A DNA stretch of 64,000 nt from Anadara kagoshimensis (taxonomy: Eukaryota; Mollusca; Bivalvia; Arcoida; Arcidae): assembly GCA_021292105.1 (NCBI GenBank), contig CM037870.1, positions 47,298,508 through 47,362,507 on the forward strand, written 5' to 3'. This document shows positions 36,086 to 49,472 of this stretch, piece by piece. Numbering within the stretch: the first letter of the stretch is position 1; each line of letters begins with the position of its first letter. The notes under the pieces are model-generated. The model was not told the DNA's origin. It worked only from the letters and a program-made list of their open reading frames with translations, and made no database searches. The position numbers and the translations under genes are program-made.

Positions 36086-37715
36086 TATTTTGGAACCCTA
36101 CATATAAATAAGGTCCAATTTTTTGGTGTTTAAAAAGCTCGTTTAAAATACTACCAAATTTGGGGAAAAATAACAACCCTTAACAGATCGTTTTCGAGAT
36201 AAATTACGTTCCGTCAAAGGTACAAAATAGCACTATTAACATGTCGCATGGGACCATCATGAGCTGGCCGTAGATTCGTACACACACAACACAATTTACC
36301 GCTAGTTATATGTTCAAGTACGTTTCGCTGCATCTTCCTTTCTAATGTTTTTGATTTAATCATCATTTTCCGGTTGTTAGGCCAACAAGTCGTTGCTATG
36401 GCAATTTTCTTGATTATTTTTGAAGTTTAGACCGTGGACGATAATACGAAACTTTTGTATGATACCTGAAGTGGCGTACATGGAGTAAAATAAGCCCTCG
36501 GTCTTTAGGCTTGTTAGGTAATCATATTACTACGCGAATATCATATCACCGTATTCCAAACGTAATTGCCTTTCTAAATGAAAATATCATGGCTCTGTTT
36601 CCATTCATTTGTAATTTTATTTTTTTTATTAAAAAATCTTTGAACGAAGCACATGGCCGCATATTGTGTTACGCACTATTTGGGTCCCTTGCACGGAATT
36701 ACCTAAAACTGGAGCGCACGGAAATATAATCATATTAAAAACCCAACGTTGGTTTGCCAATATTCTTAGCCTACACTTTTTGAGGACTCTCTATGGGGTC
36801 TTTGTATGGAGTAAATTTCAAAGCTATTCATGAGAAATAAGCAACTTATGTAAAGAATGTATTAGTGAAATATTCCCTTAAAATAGTATTCCAAGAAATA
36901 CTAATTCACTGAATTTTCTTGTTACGTTTCTTTTTCATCTTTTTTCACAAAAAATCATATGACCTTTGGTCATTCAGATGATGCGATATTTGACGTTTTA
37001 AGGATCTGAAACTTGTAATTTGTTCAGAGTGAAGGGTCAAGATCATGACTTAATTCATTTATTCCGTGTTTTGTTTGATTTTACATATTTGATATACATT
37101 TGTCTATAACTTTTTTATGTTTAGAAGCAATGATTTTCAACACGAAGACAAAGTCGAACTCGACAATAAAAACTGTATTGTTGATAAACTTTTAAAACTT
37201 TATGTGATATGGTCACATCGGTGTAGGCTAGTTTGATCTGGTTGACAATTATTAAAATGCACCAGAGAGGCCTATGGCCTATTAAAAGGTCTCGAATATA
37301 GATAAGATAAGATAAGATGTGAGCTTAGGCCATTTTTAGTTTTCATGTTTTCATAGCATGGCATTCAAAACGGAGTAAATGTTAAAGCTCTGAATTAATT
37401 TTGAAATTGTGAGCTTTTTCCTCTATATTTGTTACATTTCAATTTTGAGTTTTTACTTACACTGCTCTTTTACCATTGATCAAGTTTAAAGCCAAGGTAC
37501 TGACCTCATTTGAAAATTAATCCTGAAAATGCTAAATCTGGACTATGTTTGTTGCAATGGTCTTCGTAATCATAATAGAGTTTTATATCTTATGGTTATA
37601 ATTATGAATATATTTGAAGCCGATTTTAATTTAGATTTTAATTTTTGTAATTTTAAATAGACATTTTTGGTCATGTGTAATTCCATGACTAAGATATTGA
37701 TTTCGTTTGTATAGT

Positions 37716-37740
37716 ATTTATTTATTTATTTATTTATTTT
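37716..37740. repeat. (TTTA)n microsatellite
   Basis: A short run of TTTA/ATTT units. Confidence 0.85.
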
Positions 37741-39085
37741 GGAAAAGCGAGACTTCGAAGCTTTTTGGTAAATTCAAAAGAAGTAAGCTAATGGAATTTA
37801 GTCGAGTTTGCAAATAAGCATATGATAGACGCCAGGGTGGATGACGCATTGCAAAAAATGAGGTCAAAGGTCACTGAATGGAAAAAAAAATTAATTATAT
37901 CCTGGACATAATGTGCCCTTATCTTGCAAAAAACATATAACTTTTATTTGCAATAATTTTGAGATAAATAGAACATATTGTATAGTGATGATGTTTTTAA
38001 AACTGCATGACGTTAAATAAACAAAATTTTAAGATAAATATTGCCAAAATCTTGTCCAAATACATGTAGAATAATTAATTTTTGAAACATAAATTTGTGA
38101 AGATGTAAGAAAAGATCATATCCACCAAGTTTACTATGCCAGTCTGCAAAACATCATATACATGTATATATAAATTAATCAAAGTACTGAGAGTACTCTA
38201 GGTAGAGATTTAGCTTTTAGCTATATATAAAATATTAATATATGTTATGTTCTGAATGTTACAATAAACAGAAGTAAAATAAATATTTTCATCAGATAAT
38301 AATATTACTAAGGACATATGTTTAATCGATATGAATGTGATGTTTTCAATGGCGTTTAAGTAATATTTAGTGCTAAGATGCTGTTGATTTTGTGACAATT
38401 GGATTACTCTGATTATCAAAATGGACATAGCGAACACTTATACACTTTTTAACGTAGTAATATAAAAGAGAAAAATTTGCAATTGAAAACATTTTTAATA
38501 TCCTATGCAAATAAGAATGTAAAACAATAAATGATTCAACAGACAAACAAGACCAGATAAATACATATCGGCACCACTGAGTATAAAATCCCGAGATTTG
38601 GACGGGAATCACCAGTAGTTTAAAGGCAAAATCCGCTTTTTTTAAAAAGTATATAGATGATAGGACAAAAACGAGGAATAAATAAATAAGGAACTATTAT
38701 ACCTTCTTTTGATGTTAGTTTCCTTAATGGCTGCCATTCATGTTTAAATAATTTCTTGAAATGTGTAGATCATCACTAGGGTTTGGTACTGAAGATCATA
38801 AAAAGGTCAAAGGTCAAATGAGTGAATTATATCATGAAATATACATATAAACTTTCTAATACTAGAAAATTCGGCATATTTATGAGTAATTACCTCAAAA
38901 TAATATAAAACTAAGTTTTAGAAGTATATATATGTATCAAACGAAATCGACCAGAATTTGCACTTGAGGTAGACCAAAGTATAGTGGATGAGTTAAATAT
39001 TTTATTTTCAGTGTTGATGGCATATATTGTTTAACAATCTTGATGATATTAAAATATATATTAGTAATATTTGTTTTTATAATGC

Positions 39086-39130
39086 TTTGGGATTTTGGTT
39101 TAGACATGGATTGGTATGTTTGTTATGATA
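39086..39130 (+). repeat. Family B 3' end fragment
   Basis: GCTTTGGGATTTTGGTTTAG, then ACATGGATTGGTATGTTTG, matches the last ~45 bases of family B. It lies inside the foldback centre. Confidence 0.6.
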
Positions 39131-39729
39131 CTTCATATTTATGATATGATGCAATGCTGAAAGCTTTATTCTTTTTCACTTTTTCTCGATTCTTGGAGGT
39201 TTTGACAGTTCTAAAGCAACTTTTTCCTTACTACTTTCCAAAAGAAAATTTATGTTTGAAATTGAAATTGTTGGAATTGTTCATTTTCTTACAGACATAA
39301 CAATATCATTATGATCATGTACTTGTGTTTTGACAAATATATTAACATTGATAATGATATGTAATGATTCCTTAAACTGTCTCAGTTTTTCAGCACTAGA
39401 AATCAGCCAAAATAGGCGCTTAGTAAGACCACTCGTGCATTTTGTATGTACTAATCTGTAAAAATTGGTGTAATGATGTTTTGGTGTTTATCTCAAAATG
39501 TGGTTGATAACTTTTCGTGTCAATAACTTTAAGGCAGGAAGATATAACTTGTTTGCCTAAAAAAGAAAACCAAAACATTTTCTACAACATTAGGGCCCTA
39601 TATCTTTTTAAATGTAGACTATAAAATTGCATCAACTGTGTTTGCTAAACGAATTAAAACAGTCCTATATGGTTTCGGTGATTCAATAAATAAATTGTTT
39701 TAAAGCATTAAATTGAGTAGATTACTTCT

Positions 39730-40925
39730 CTGTCTTTCCGGTTTAAAAGCTATTTTCGATAAAAACAAGTTATTTAGATGGGGTAAACGGGGTTGTGGTG
39801 ATAAACTTAGAACTGACAGAAAAATAGAATGGAATTGAAAAGGAAATTTCAAACTTTTGGGTATAAAATATAATTTGGGAGATATAGATTTTTACCCAGA
39901 AAATTATACAGATTAACTTGAGTCCTTTAAGAAGCTTCTGTTCTGAATGATTTGTCATTCTTAAGTGCCAGATCTTCCAAACGACATAATAAATGAAATA
40001 AATAGATTGATGTTCTCTTTCATATGGAACATCAAATTGAATAAAATAAAACGAGGTGTATTGGTTTTTTGAATTATGATGAAGGTAGTTTAAAGGTATC
40101 CCATATCAAGTTCTTTTGTCAAAAGATTTCATGGGTGCAGAAAATCCGCTCTGCCATTTTACCATGGAAATGTCTGCTTCTGGATGATCTCGAAGAGTTC
40201 GAGGGTGCTAATGTTTTTAAAGATGGGTTTGCTTCAATCACACCGTTGATTAATAAATTCTGGTGATCGGTGATCACTGCATGGGCCAATTTACCAAATA
40301 ATTACATCACAAACACAAATGACGTAATGTCACAATATCTCTGGTAAAATCCTAACATTAAAACAAATAAAACTTTTGGAAAATGTGGGCAAAAGAAAAA
40401 TTAATTTTATAAAGGTTTTAACAAATGATGAAGGAAATATTATGTCTTATAATGAGTTTACAGCTAAGTTTGATTTTAATATTAATAATCTAAATTATTA
40501 CACCTTGATTGATACAATTCCGGAAATCTGGAAAAGTGCAATCCAGCTACAAGAAAATCCGCTTAGAGAAGTCAGAAATAGTTTTATAACTAAATTGAAA
40601 TAAAGGAAAATAGTTTCCAAAATGTTTTACATATATATCTAAAAGAAATTAGAAATTTTGCACAAAAATAAGAGATTGGATGTGTTGATTAATTATGTTT
40701 TCTTGTCACCGATGAAACAAAAAATCAAGATTTCCAGTATAAAATTAAACACAATATTAATTTTATAAGCAGCCGAACAATGAAATGCAAGCTTCTTGAA
40801 ACTGAACTATGCAGTTTTTGTTGGAAAGTTAAAGAAACTGAACAACATTTATTTTTAGAATGTCAGTATGTAAAAAATATTAAACATATTTTTCGATCAA
40901 GATAAAAATCAAATCCCACGTGATT
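39730..40925 (+). pseudogene. L1/Tx1-type LINE ORF2 C-terminal remnant
   Basis: Broken plus-strand frames show the end of an L1/Tx1-type ORF2 protein. There is an IEWN...GNFKLLGIKYNL block, then a frame with LNYDEGSLKVSHIKFFCQ and SWVQKIRSAI (40069-40266), then 40376-40603 with IDTIPEIWKSAI. Near 40800 a C-terminal zinc-knuckle-like LCSFCWKVKETEQHLFLEC completes it. Multiple stops and frameshifts occur. It lies inside the foldback element, so it was either inserted there or captured. Confidence 0.75.
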
Positions 40926-43900
40926 ATAGAAAATGAAGTAAATAATGTTTATTTGGAAAGAAGCACAAAGTAATCATTTTTGGCATTTTTCATTTATGCA
41001 TTTTAATAATTAAATAGTATATCCATATATGTAGAATGTCCAATACATTTCCCCAATACAATATTGCAATAGAAAAGATGTGTCTCTACAAACAGATCGA
41101 AATGTATTCCATATATCAGTATTCCACGACAAGGGCACACAAAATTAGAATAAACTGGGAACATGTTGAGGTAGGCCCATACATTGAAAACATATTTTGA
41201 AATTTTAATATGTTGTACATGGGCATTAACCACTCAACATGCCAAAATTTCAAGGTAGGTATTCAGAATACTTAAGAAAATTCTGAAGCGCCATCTGGTG
41301 GACATTTTCACGACATAAATGGTCAAAAATAATAAGCTTTAATACTTTTTGCCATGCTTAGAATCCAAAAGTCTTGCATTTAAATTTAACATTATGTCAT
41401 AAAGATAATTTGGACTAATTGATTTTACTTCCGGACATGCGGTATTTTTCTACTGCGCCGCCTATCAAGAAAGAACATTAAAATTTCGGAAAACTAAAAG
41501 TAACACCCTTTCGTTATTTTGATGTTTTATAAAAAATACGATCGCTGATTTTAACATGTGTTGCGCATGAATATATAAGTTTAGAAAAAATAGGGGTAGT
41601 CAAGCTACTTTTTTCATAAAATTGCATTAAAATCAAAACCAAGATTAGAAACCTTATTCCTTACATAAGAACTCACCATTAATGTCCTAGGATACAATTT
41701 TAAACTCAATGTTTTTCGTTTGGTGTTAACAAATAAGCAAAAACAGTGATAATGAGCTATTTGGCTTTGCAAAACAAAACGAATTTGAAATACCATATTA
41801 TCTGTACCCCTAGCAACCCTTACCAATACCAACGAATTAAATTGGAAAGAGGAGTCGTATACATTGATGAAGGGTTCTTGATTCTAGGCCGCTGAAATGA
41901 AAAGCAAATACAAGAGCATAGTCAAAATTTGACACTGAGAAAAATTATTATGAAGTATGTTTATTGAACAACCGTGCGTTTGCGTCGTACTATTTTATTT
42001 GAATAACCCTTCTCCCAAAAAGTCACATAAAGCAGCGATATAAAACACAGTACCTCAAATTTTAAACGACGTTCTCAAATCTTTCAAATATTTAGATTTG
42101 CGCCCTCAAAAGTGTAGATCTTCCTTATTTCCGTTAAATTATACATTTTGTTCTTTAAAAATAATACACAACATTGGTGTTGTGAATTATAAGCTTTTGT
42201 GAATGCAGATAATTATTCTAAATGATACGCATTAGAGCGTCCCGCCATAATTCGGTAGGTGCCGAACACCATTTATTCGTGACGTCATAGGTAGAAAGAC
42301 GTAAAATCGGAGAGTTTGTCCTTACGCACAAAACGACGACGTCACCATGGTATGGATATACCTTAAAAGATTGTGGGATTTATAAGTTGTTATAATAATA
42401 GATGTGTGTATAAATTGTTTTTGTTAATGCCTTTTAATTCTGTTCTGTAACATATACAGAGAAATAAAAATATTTAGAGCACTGTATAAGGGTTTTTACA
42501 CTCGCTAGTGTGTTTTTATTTTGTCAATCTCTGAATACGGTGTTTTTATACTCACTGAATAAGGTGTTTGATTTTGATACTCGCTAAATAATGTTTTTTA
42601 GTTTTGATACTAACTGAACAAGGTGTCTTATTATAAAACGGAATACAAAAGTAAGTCATCCGGTTTCATTGAAATAACGATATTCTTTATACAATCTGAA
42701 ATCATTTTAATTATCTTTATTAATTAAACACTAGATATTTAACATTTTTATTACATTTATTCTGATGATCACATTACTAGTAAGTGAAACTCAAGTCAAG
42801 CATTAGCTAGAACAAAATGTCGCCTTAGTAATTTAGCTATAAAAATATGTAGTGTAATTAATGTGCGATTACTTTTCGAGTTTGTTCAGTGGAATATGTC
42901 ATTCAATTATTTATCTTACAAAAACTCGTCTGTAGTTTACGTTACATAATAAACATCATCAGAAACATCAATAGTGATGTACCGTAATTCGTCAGTCAGT
43001 TATTTAGTTATTAAAGGTGTACCCAGTAATTCAAACAAGTGCGCGTCTAGTTGTTTGCAGAACAATTACACTAGGATTAAGATTTATTTATTTGAAATGT
43101 TTTGCAACTTTTACCCAATTGAGATTTAATGTTAAATCTGTTCTTTCTCTGAATTATAATTAGACTCTAATGGTTGTGAAAAAGTGTCATTGAGAAATTA
43201 GGATATACGTTAGACAAAAGCATTGTATTCAAGACATCAGTATTCAGTTACATGTACACGTTAACGCTTAATATTGACAGTTCTTTTTAAATATATGTGA
43301 TTTTGGCACTTTCAAAGCGGGTGTTATATAAACAAAATGTTAAACTACAACCACAATTTCCTTATTTCCGGTACTCATATTGCTTGTTTTATATAAGTAT
43401 TCGAATGAAATGATCGTTAGAATTACACTTATTTGAACCTTTGACACCAAAATGACTTAACATCGTAACATCTGGATTGGAATCCACTCTAAAACCACTA
43501 TATGTATCCCAAGCAAAAATTTCAGAATGAATTGTCAGTTATTGACCATTGACAAAAAATCATCAAATGTAAATTTAAGCATAAAAATAGAGTTGTCAGC
43601 CAGACTATTACATATTATTGTTTTGCAATGACTGTTTTAAAGATACAGTGCCAAAATGAGAAAATGCATTCGTCACTCGGTTTAGTTTTGAAATATTAAT
43701 ACATTGAGAATTTAACATTACATCACATACTTTTAATTATGTGTTTCCTCATACGGTGTGGCTGAATGATTTAGGGGTAAAAAACAATTATATCTTCTCA
43801 ATGAATTTATTTGAAATTTGTCATACATCATTAAATAACATAGTTATATATATACATGTATATAGTAACCCACTATAGGTATAGTTCATATGGTGTAATA

Positions 43901-44586
43901 TTGTTGTGAAAATAATCCTGGAGTCGTTTGTGTACATCCAACACCCAGATTTAACCTATCATTGACGTCATTGTCCTAACATCTTGACAGAATAGACACT
44001 TATCAATGAAATTTAAAACATCAGATTTTGCATATAAATTACGGTTTTAGAATTTACTCTCATATTAATTATTTACCAAATAAAAATTTAACTTACAAAA
44101 TTAATTCCATAAAACCACATTTAAAATAAACGGACAACATTTCTACACTTAAAATTGTTTAAACGTACTTGGAAACGTTAAATTCATATCATTTAAACAG
44201 ACGATTATGAGTATATGTATCTATCGCTTAAATAAACATGTTTTATATTAGTTGTTTTATTATAATTATGGTTACAGAATAAGTAAATGGTGATGTTGTA
44301 TTTGCCGTTTAGAACTCATAGTCAACCTAATACATAGAGCACTTTCAGTACTTTGATTAATTCTGTAAACTTTTTATATGTGCCATAATGCGTTTGAAAA
44401 GGTACACCTGGTGCATAATTATGCAGTTTCTTCTTACATCGACACTATAATTTTTATTTTATGGTTAAAATAAATAAACATTGTATTTAGTTTTTCAACT
44501 TGTTACATTTTGTAATAAATGTTGGAAATATGATTTCCAACATTCCATGTAATTAAAAACAGAAAACTAGTTATCATAGTAATTCC
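40926..44586. other. Foldback centre, right part: no gene seen
   Basis: AT-rich sequence with no supported ORF. A short, more GC-rich patch lies near 42230-42350 with GTGACGTCAT and GACGACGTCACC motifs, which might be a promoter-like segment. A weak minisatellite follows at 42490-42640. Confidence 0.5.
42490..42640. repeat. Degenerate minisatellite
   Basis: Units of about 38 bases built on GATACTCACTGAATAAGGTG followed by a T-rich stretch, about four copies, quite diverged. Confidence 0.6.
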
Positions 44587-47500
44587 GAGCTCTTGTTAGT
44601 CCCGTTCTTCGCCTCTAGGGTTCTTGAAAACCAAATGTTGCAATTGGATATATCTACCCGTGATTAAAAGCCCTAGATGGGGAAAGTAATTTTCTCTGTG
44701 TACGCTACTTCAAACGTAGCAGGTCCTTACGAAATCACATATCAAAAGGGGGGTATGGTCCTTCTGAGCTCTCGTAAGACCCGTTCTACCCCTCTAGGGT
44801 TCTTGAAATTTTCACCAAATGTTGCAATTGGATAGATCTACCCGTGGTTAAAAGCCTAGATGGGGAAACGCATTTTCTCTGTGTACGCTACTTCAAACGT
44901 AGCAGGTCCTTACGAAATCACATATCAAAAGGGGGGTATGGTCCTTCTGAGCTCTCGTAAGACCCGTTCTACCCCTCTAGGGTTCTTGAAATTTTCACCA
45001 AATGTTGCAATTGGATAGATCTACCCGTGGTTAAAAGGCCTAGATGGGGAAACGCATTTCTCTGTGTACGCTACTTCAAACGTAGCAGGTCCTTACGAAA
45101 TCACATATCAAAAGGGGGTATGGTCCTTCTGAGCTCTCGTAAGACCCGTTCTACCCCTCTAGGGTTCTTGAAATTTTCACCAAATGTTGCAATTGGATAG
45201 ATCTACCCGTGGTTAAAAGGCCTAGATGGGGAAACGCATTTTTCTGTGTACGCTACTTCAAACGTAGCAGGTCCTTACGAAATCACATATCAAAAGGGGG
45301 GTATGGTCCTTCTGAGCTCTCGTAAGACCCGTTCTACCCCTCTAGGGTTCTTGAAATTTTCACCAAATGTTGCAATTGGATAGATCTACCCGTGGTTAAA
45401 AGCCTAGATGGGGAAACGCATTTTCTCTGTGTACGCTACTTCAAACGTAGCAGGTCCTTACGAAATCACATATCAAAAGGGGGGTATGGTCCTTCTGAGC
45501 TCTCGTAAGACCCGTTCTACCCCTCTAGGGTTCTTGAAATTTTCACCAAATGTTGCAATTGGATAGATCTACCCGTGGTTAAAAGGCCTAGATGGGGAAA
45601 CGCATTTTCTCTGTGTACGCTACTTCAAACGTAGCAGGTCCTTACGAAATCACATATCAAAAGGGGGGTATGGTCCTTCTGAGCTCTCGTAAGACCCGTT
45701 CTACCCCTCTAGGGTTCTTGAAATTTTCACTAATGTTGCAATTGGATAGATCTACCCGTGGTTAAAAGACCTAGATGGGGAAACGCATTTTCTCTGTGTA
45801 CGCTACTTCAAACCTAGCAGGTCCTTACGAAATCACATATCAAAAGGGGGGTATGGTCCTTCTGAGCTCTCGTAAGACCCGTTCTACCCCTCTAGGGTTC
45901 TTGAAATTTTCACCAAATGTTGCAATTGGATAGATCTACCCGTGGTTAAAAGGCCTAGATGGGGAAACGCATTTTCTCTGTGAACGCTACTTTAAACGTA
46001 GCAGGTTCTTATGAAATCACATATCAAAAGGGGGGTATGGTCCTTCTGAGCTCTCGTAAGACCCGTTCTACCCCTCTAGGGTTCTTGAAATTTTCACCAA
46101 ATGTTGCAATTGAATAGATCTACCCGTGGTTAAAAGGCCTAGATGGGGAAACGCATTTTCTCTGTGTACGCTACTTTAAACGTAGCAGGTTCTTATGAAA
46201 TCACATATCAAAAGGGGGGTATGATCCTTCTGAGCTCTCGTAAGACCCGTTCTACCCCTCTAGGGTTCTTGAAATTTTCACCAAATGTTGCAATTGGATA
46301 GATCTACCCGTGGTTAAAAGGCCTAGATGGGGAAACTTCATTTGCTCTGTGTACGCTACTTCAAACGTAGCAGGTCCTTACGAAATCACATATCAAAAGG
46401 GGTATGGTCCTTCTGAGCTCTCGTAAGACCCGTTCTACCCCTCTAGGGTTCTTGAAATTTTCACCAAATATTGCAATTGGATAGATCTACCCGTGCTTAA
46501 AAGGCCTACATGGGGAAACGCTTTTTCTTTGTGTACGCTACTTCAAACGTAGCAGGTCCTTACGAAATCACATATCAAAAGGGGGGTATGGTCCTTCTGA
46601 GCTCTCGTAAGACCCGTTCTACCCCTCTAGGGTTCTTGAAATTTTCACCAAATGTTGCAATTGGATAGATCTACCCGTGGTTAACAGTCCTAGATGGGGA
46701 AACGCTTTTTCTTTGTGTACGCTACTTCAAACGTAGCAGGTTCTTATGAAATCACATATCAAAAGGGGGGGTATGGTCCTTCTGAGCTCTCGTAAGACCC
46801 GTTCTACCCCTCTAGGGATCTTGAAATTTTCACCAAATGTTGCAATTGGATAGATCTACCGGTGGTTAAAAGGCCTAGATGGGGAAACGCTTTTTCTTTG
46901 TGTACGCTACTTCAAACGTAGCAGGTCCTTACGAAATCACATATCAAAAGGGGGGTATGGTCCTTCTGAGCTCTCGTAAGACCCGTTCTACCCCTCTAGG
47001 GTTCTTGAAATTTTCACCAAATGTTGCAATTGGATAGATCTACCCGTGGTTAACAGCCCTAGATGGGGAAACGCTTTTTCTTTGTGTACGCTACTTCAAA
47101 CGTAGCAGGTTCTTATGAAATCACATATCAAAAGGGGGGTATGGTTCTTCTGAGCTCTCGTAAGACCCGTTCTACCCCTCTAGGGTTCTTGAAATTTTCA
47201 CCAAATGTTGCAATTGGATAGATCTACCCGTGGTTAAAAGACCTAGATGGGGAAACGCATTTTCTCTGTGTACGCTACTTCAAACGTAGCAGGTCCTTAC
47301 GAAATCACATATCAAAAGGGGGGTATGGTCCTTCTGAGCTCTCGTAAGACCCGTTCTACCCCTCTAGGGTTCTTGAAATTTTCACCAAATGTTGCAATTG
47401 GATAGATCTACCCGTGGTTAAAAGGCCTAGATGGGGAAACGCATTTTCTCTGTGAACGCTACTTTAAACGTAGCAGGTTCTTATGAAATCACATATCAAA

Positions 47501-49100
47501 AGGGGGGTATGGTCCTTCTGAGCTCTCGTAAGACCCGTTATACCCCTCTAGGGTTCTTGAAATTTTCACCAAATGTTGCAATTGAATAGATCTACCCGTG
47601 GTTAAAAGGCCTAGATGGGGAAACGCATTTGCTCTGTGTACGCTACTTTAAACGTAGCAGGTTCTTATGAAATCACATATCAAAAGGGGGTATGGTCCTT
47701 CTGAGCTCTCGTAAGACCCGTTCTACCCCTCTAGGGTTCTTGAAATTTTCACTAAATGTTGCAATTGGATAGATCTACCCGTGGTTAAAAGGCCTAGATG
47801 GGGAAACGCATTTGCTCTGTGTACGCTACTTCAAACGTAGCAGGTTCTTACGAAATCACATATCAAAAGGGGGGGTATGGTCCTTCTGAGCTCTCGTAAG
47901 ACCCGTTCTACCCCTCTAGGGATCTTGAAATTTTCACCAAATGTTGCAATTGGATAGATCTACCGGTGGTTAAAAGGCCTAGATGGGGAAACGCTTTTTC
48001 TTTGTGTACGCTACTTCAAACGTAGCAGGTCCTTACGAAATCACATATCAAAAGGGGGTATGGTCCTTCTGAGCTCTCGTAAGACCCGTTCTACCCCTCT
48101 AGGGTTCTTGAAATTTTCACCAAATGTTGCAATTGGATAGATCTACCCGTGGTTAACAGCCCTAGATGGGGAAACGCTTTTTCTATGTGTACGCTACTTC
48201 AAACGTAGCAGGTTCTTATGAAATCACATATCAAAAGGGGGGTATGGTTCTTCTGAGCTCTCGTAAGACCCGTTCTACCCCTCTAGGGTTCTTGAAATTT
48301 TCACCAAATGTTGCAATTGGATAGATCAACCCGTGGTTAAAAGACCTAGATGGGGAAACGCATGTTCTCTGTGTACGCTACTTCAAACCTAGCAGGTCCT
48401 TACGAAATCACATATCAAAAGGGGGGTATGGTCCTTCTGAGCTCTCGTAAGACCCGTTCTACCCCTCTAGGGTTCTTGAAATTTTCACCAAATGTTGCAA
48501 TTGGATAGATCTACCCGTGGTTAAAAGGCCTAGATGGGGAAACGCATTTTCTCTGTGAACGCTACTTTAAACGTAGCAGGTTCTTATGAAATCACATATC
48601 AAAAGGGGGGTATGGTCCTTCTGAGCTCTCGTAAGACCCGTTATACCCCTCTAGGGTTCTGAAATTTTCACCAAATGTTGCAATTGAATAGATCTACCCG
48701 TGGTTAAAAGGCCTAGATGGGGAAACGCATTTGCTCTGTGTACGCTACTTTAAACGTAGCAGGTTCTTATGAAATCACATATCAAAAGGGGGTATGGTCC
48801 TTCTGAGCTCTCGTAAGACCCGTTCTACCCTCTAGGGTTCTTGAAATTTTCACTAAATGTTGCAATTGGATAGATCTACCCGTGGTTAAAAGGCCTAGAT
48901 GGGGAAACGCATTTGCTCTGTGTACGCTACTTCAAACGTAGCAGGTCCTTACGAAATCACATATCAAAAGGGGGTATGGTCCTTCTGAGCTCTCGTAAGA
49001 CCCGTTCTACCCCTCTAGGGTTCTTGAAATTTTCACCAAATGTTGCAATTGGATAGATCTACCCGTGGTTAACAGCCCTAGATGGGGAAACGTATTTTAC
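44587..49100. repeat. Right-arm satellite array, ~24 monomers of ~183 bp
   Basis: The same monomer as the left arm, in reverse complement. Repeated landmarks are GAGCTCTCGTAAGACCCG, CTACCCCTCTAGGG, GGATAGATCTACCCGTGG and CGCTACTTCAAACGTAGCAG, recurring every 182-185 bases. Variants such as CGGTGG, GAATAG, TTATACCCC and TTTGCTCTG recur in a fixed order. From about 46.7 kb, variant positions repeat about 1105 bases apart (for example 46858 and 47963, 47579 and 48684), which shows a six-monomer higher-order repeat. Confidence 0.95.
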
Positions 49101-49326
49101 GCCCTATGCGTAATTTCGTAATCACACTTAGAATCACGGTTCCTGTGGTCTTAGTATACAGGTGGTCTTTATAAAAAGTTGTGTGCAATACCAGGTTGCC
49201 CTAAATATCAAATATTAATAAATGGAATGATGTTAGGATTAACCGTATTTAAATAGAATCGAATTGCCCGCTTGATGATATCTAAAAAAATTGCGGGCTA
49301 GAATTGCGGGCTAGCTTCACACCAGT

Positions 49327-49335
49327 TATGCAAAC
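49327..49335. repeat. 9-bp target duplication, right copy
   Basis: TATGCAAAC immediately after the foldback terminus ACCAGT; the partner is at 34588-34596. Confidence 0.92.
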
Positions 49336-49472
49336 GTAGAGAATCATAACCAGTTAAATAATAGTATACCTGTAAAAAAAGGTCATGGTTTTTTTAATTT
49401 TAATGACAATTTCCAAGATTTTTACGATCTCTGTATTTTGATGTGTACGCCCGGGCGTTTTGACGTAATAGG

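Larger units (their letters stand above)
36086..39690. other. Foldback centre, left part: no gene seen
   Basis: Unique-looking AT-rich sequence with short ORFs only. A few short repeats are present: GATAA repeats near 37298 and a TATT run near 37716. I found no transposase motif on either strand. Confidence 0.55.
34597..49326. mobile_element. Foldback-like DNA element, 14.7 kb, with satellite-built arms
   Basis: The termini are ACTGGTGTGAAGCTAGC at 34597 and its perfect reverse complement ending at 49326, flanked by the 9-bp direct duplication TATGCAAAC. Each arm starts with a ~215-bp non-tandem segment (about 93% identical between arms by eye) and continues as tandem 183-184-bp monomers. 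The left arm has about 7 monomers and the right arm about 24 in opposite orientation. The ~8.5-kb centre (36085-44586) shows no transposase; it includes an L1/Tx1 LINE remnant. Long tandem-repeat arms and a 9-bp duplication recall the Drosophila FB foldback elements; Mutator-like elements also duplicate 9 bp and are an alternative. It is inserted in a hAT transposon, so it is the younger insertion. Confidence 0.9.

Noticed and set aside
34812..49100. CRISPR-like array, given the regular 183-bp spacing
   Set aside because: The whole monomer is conserved, with no short repeat plus variable spacer pattern, and the host is an animal; it is satellite DNA.
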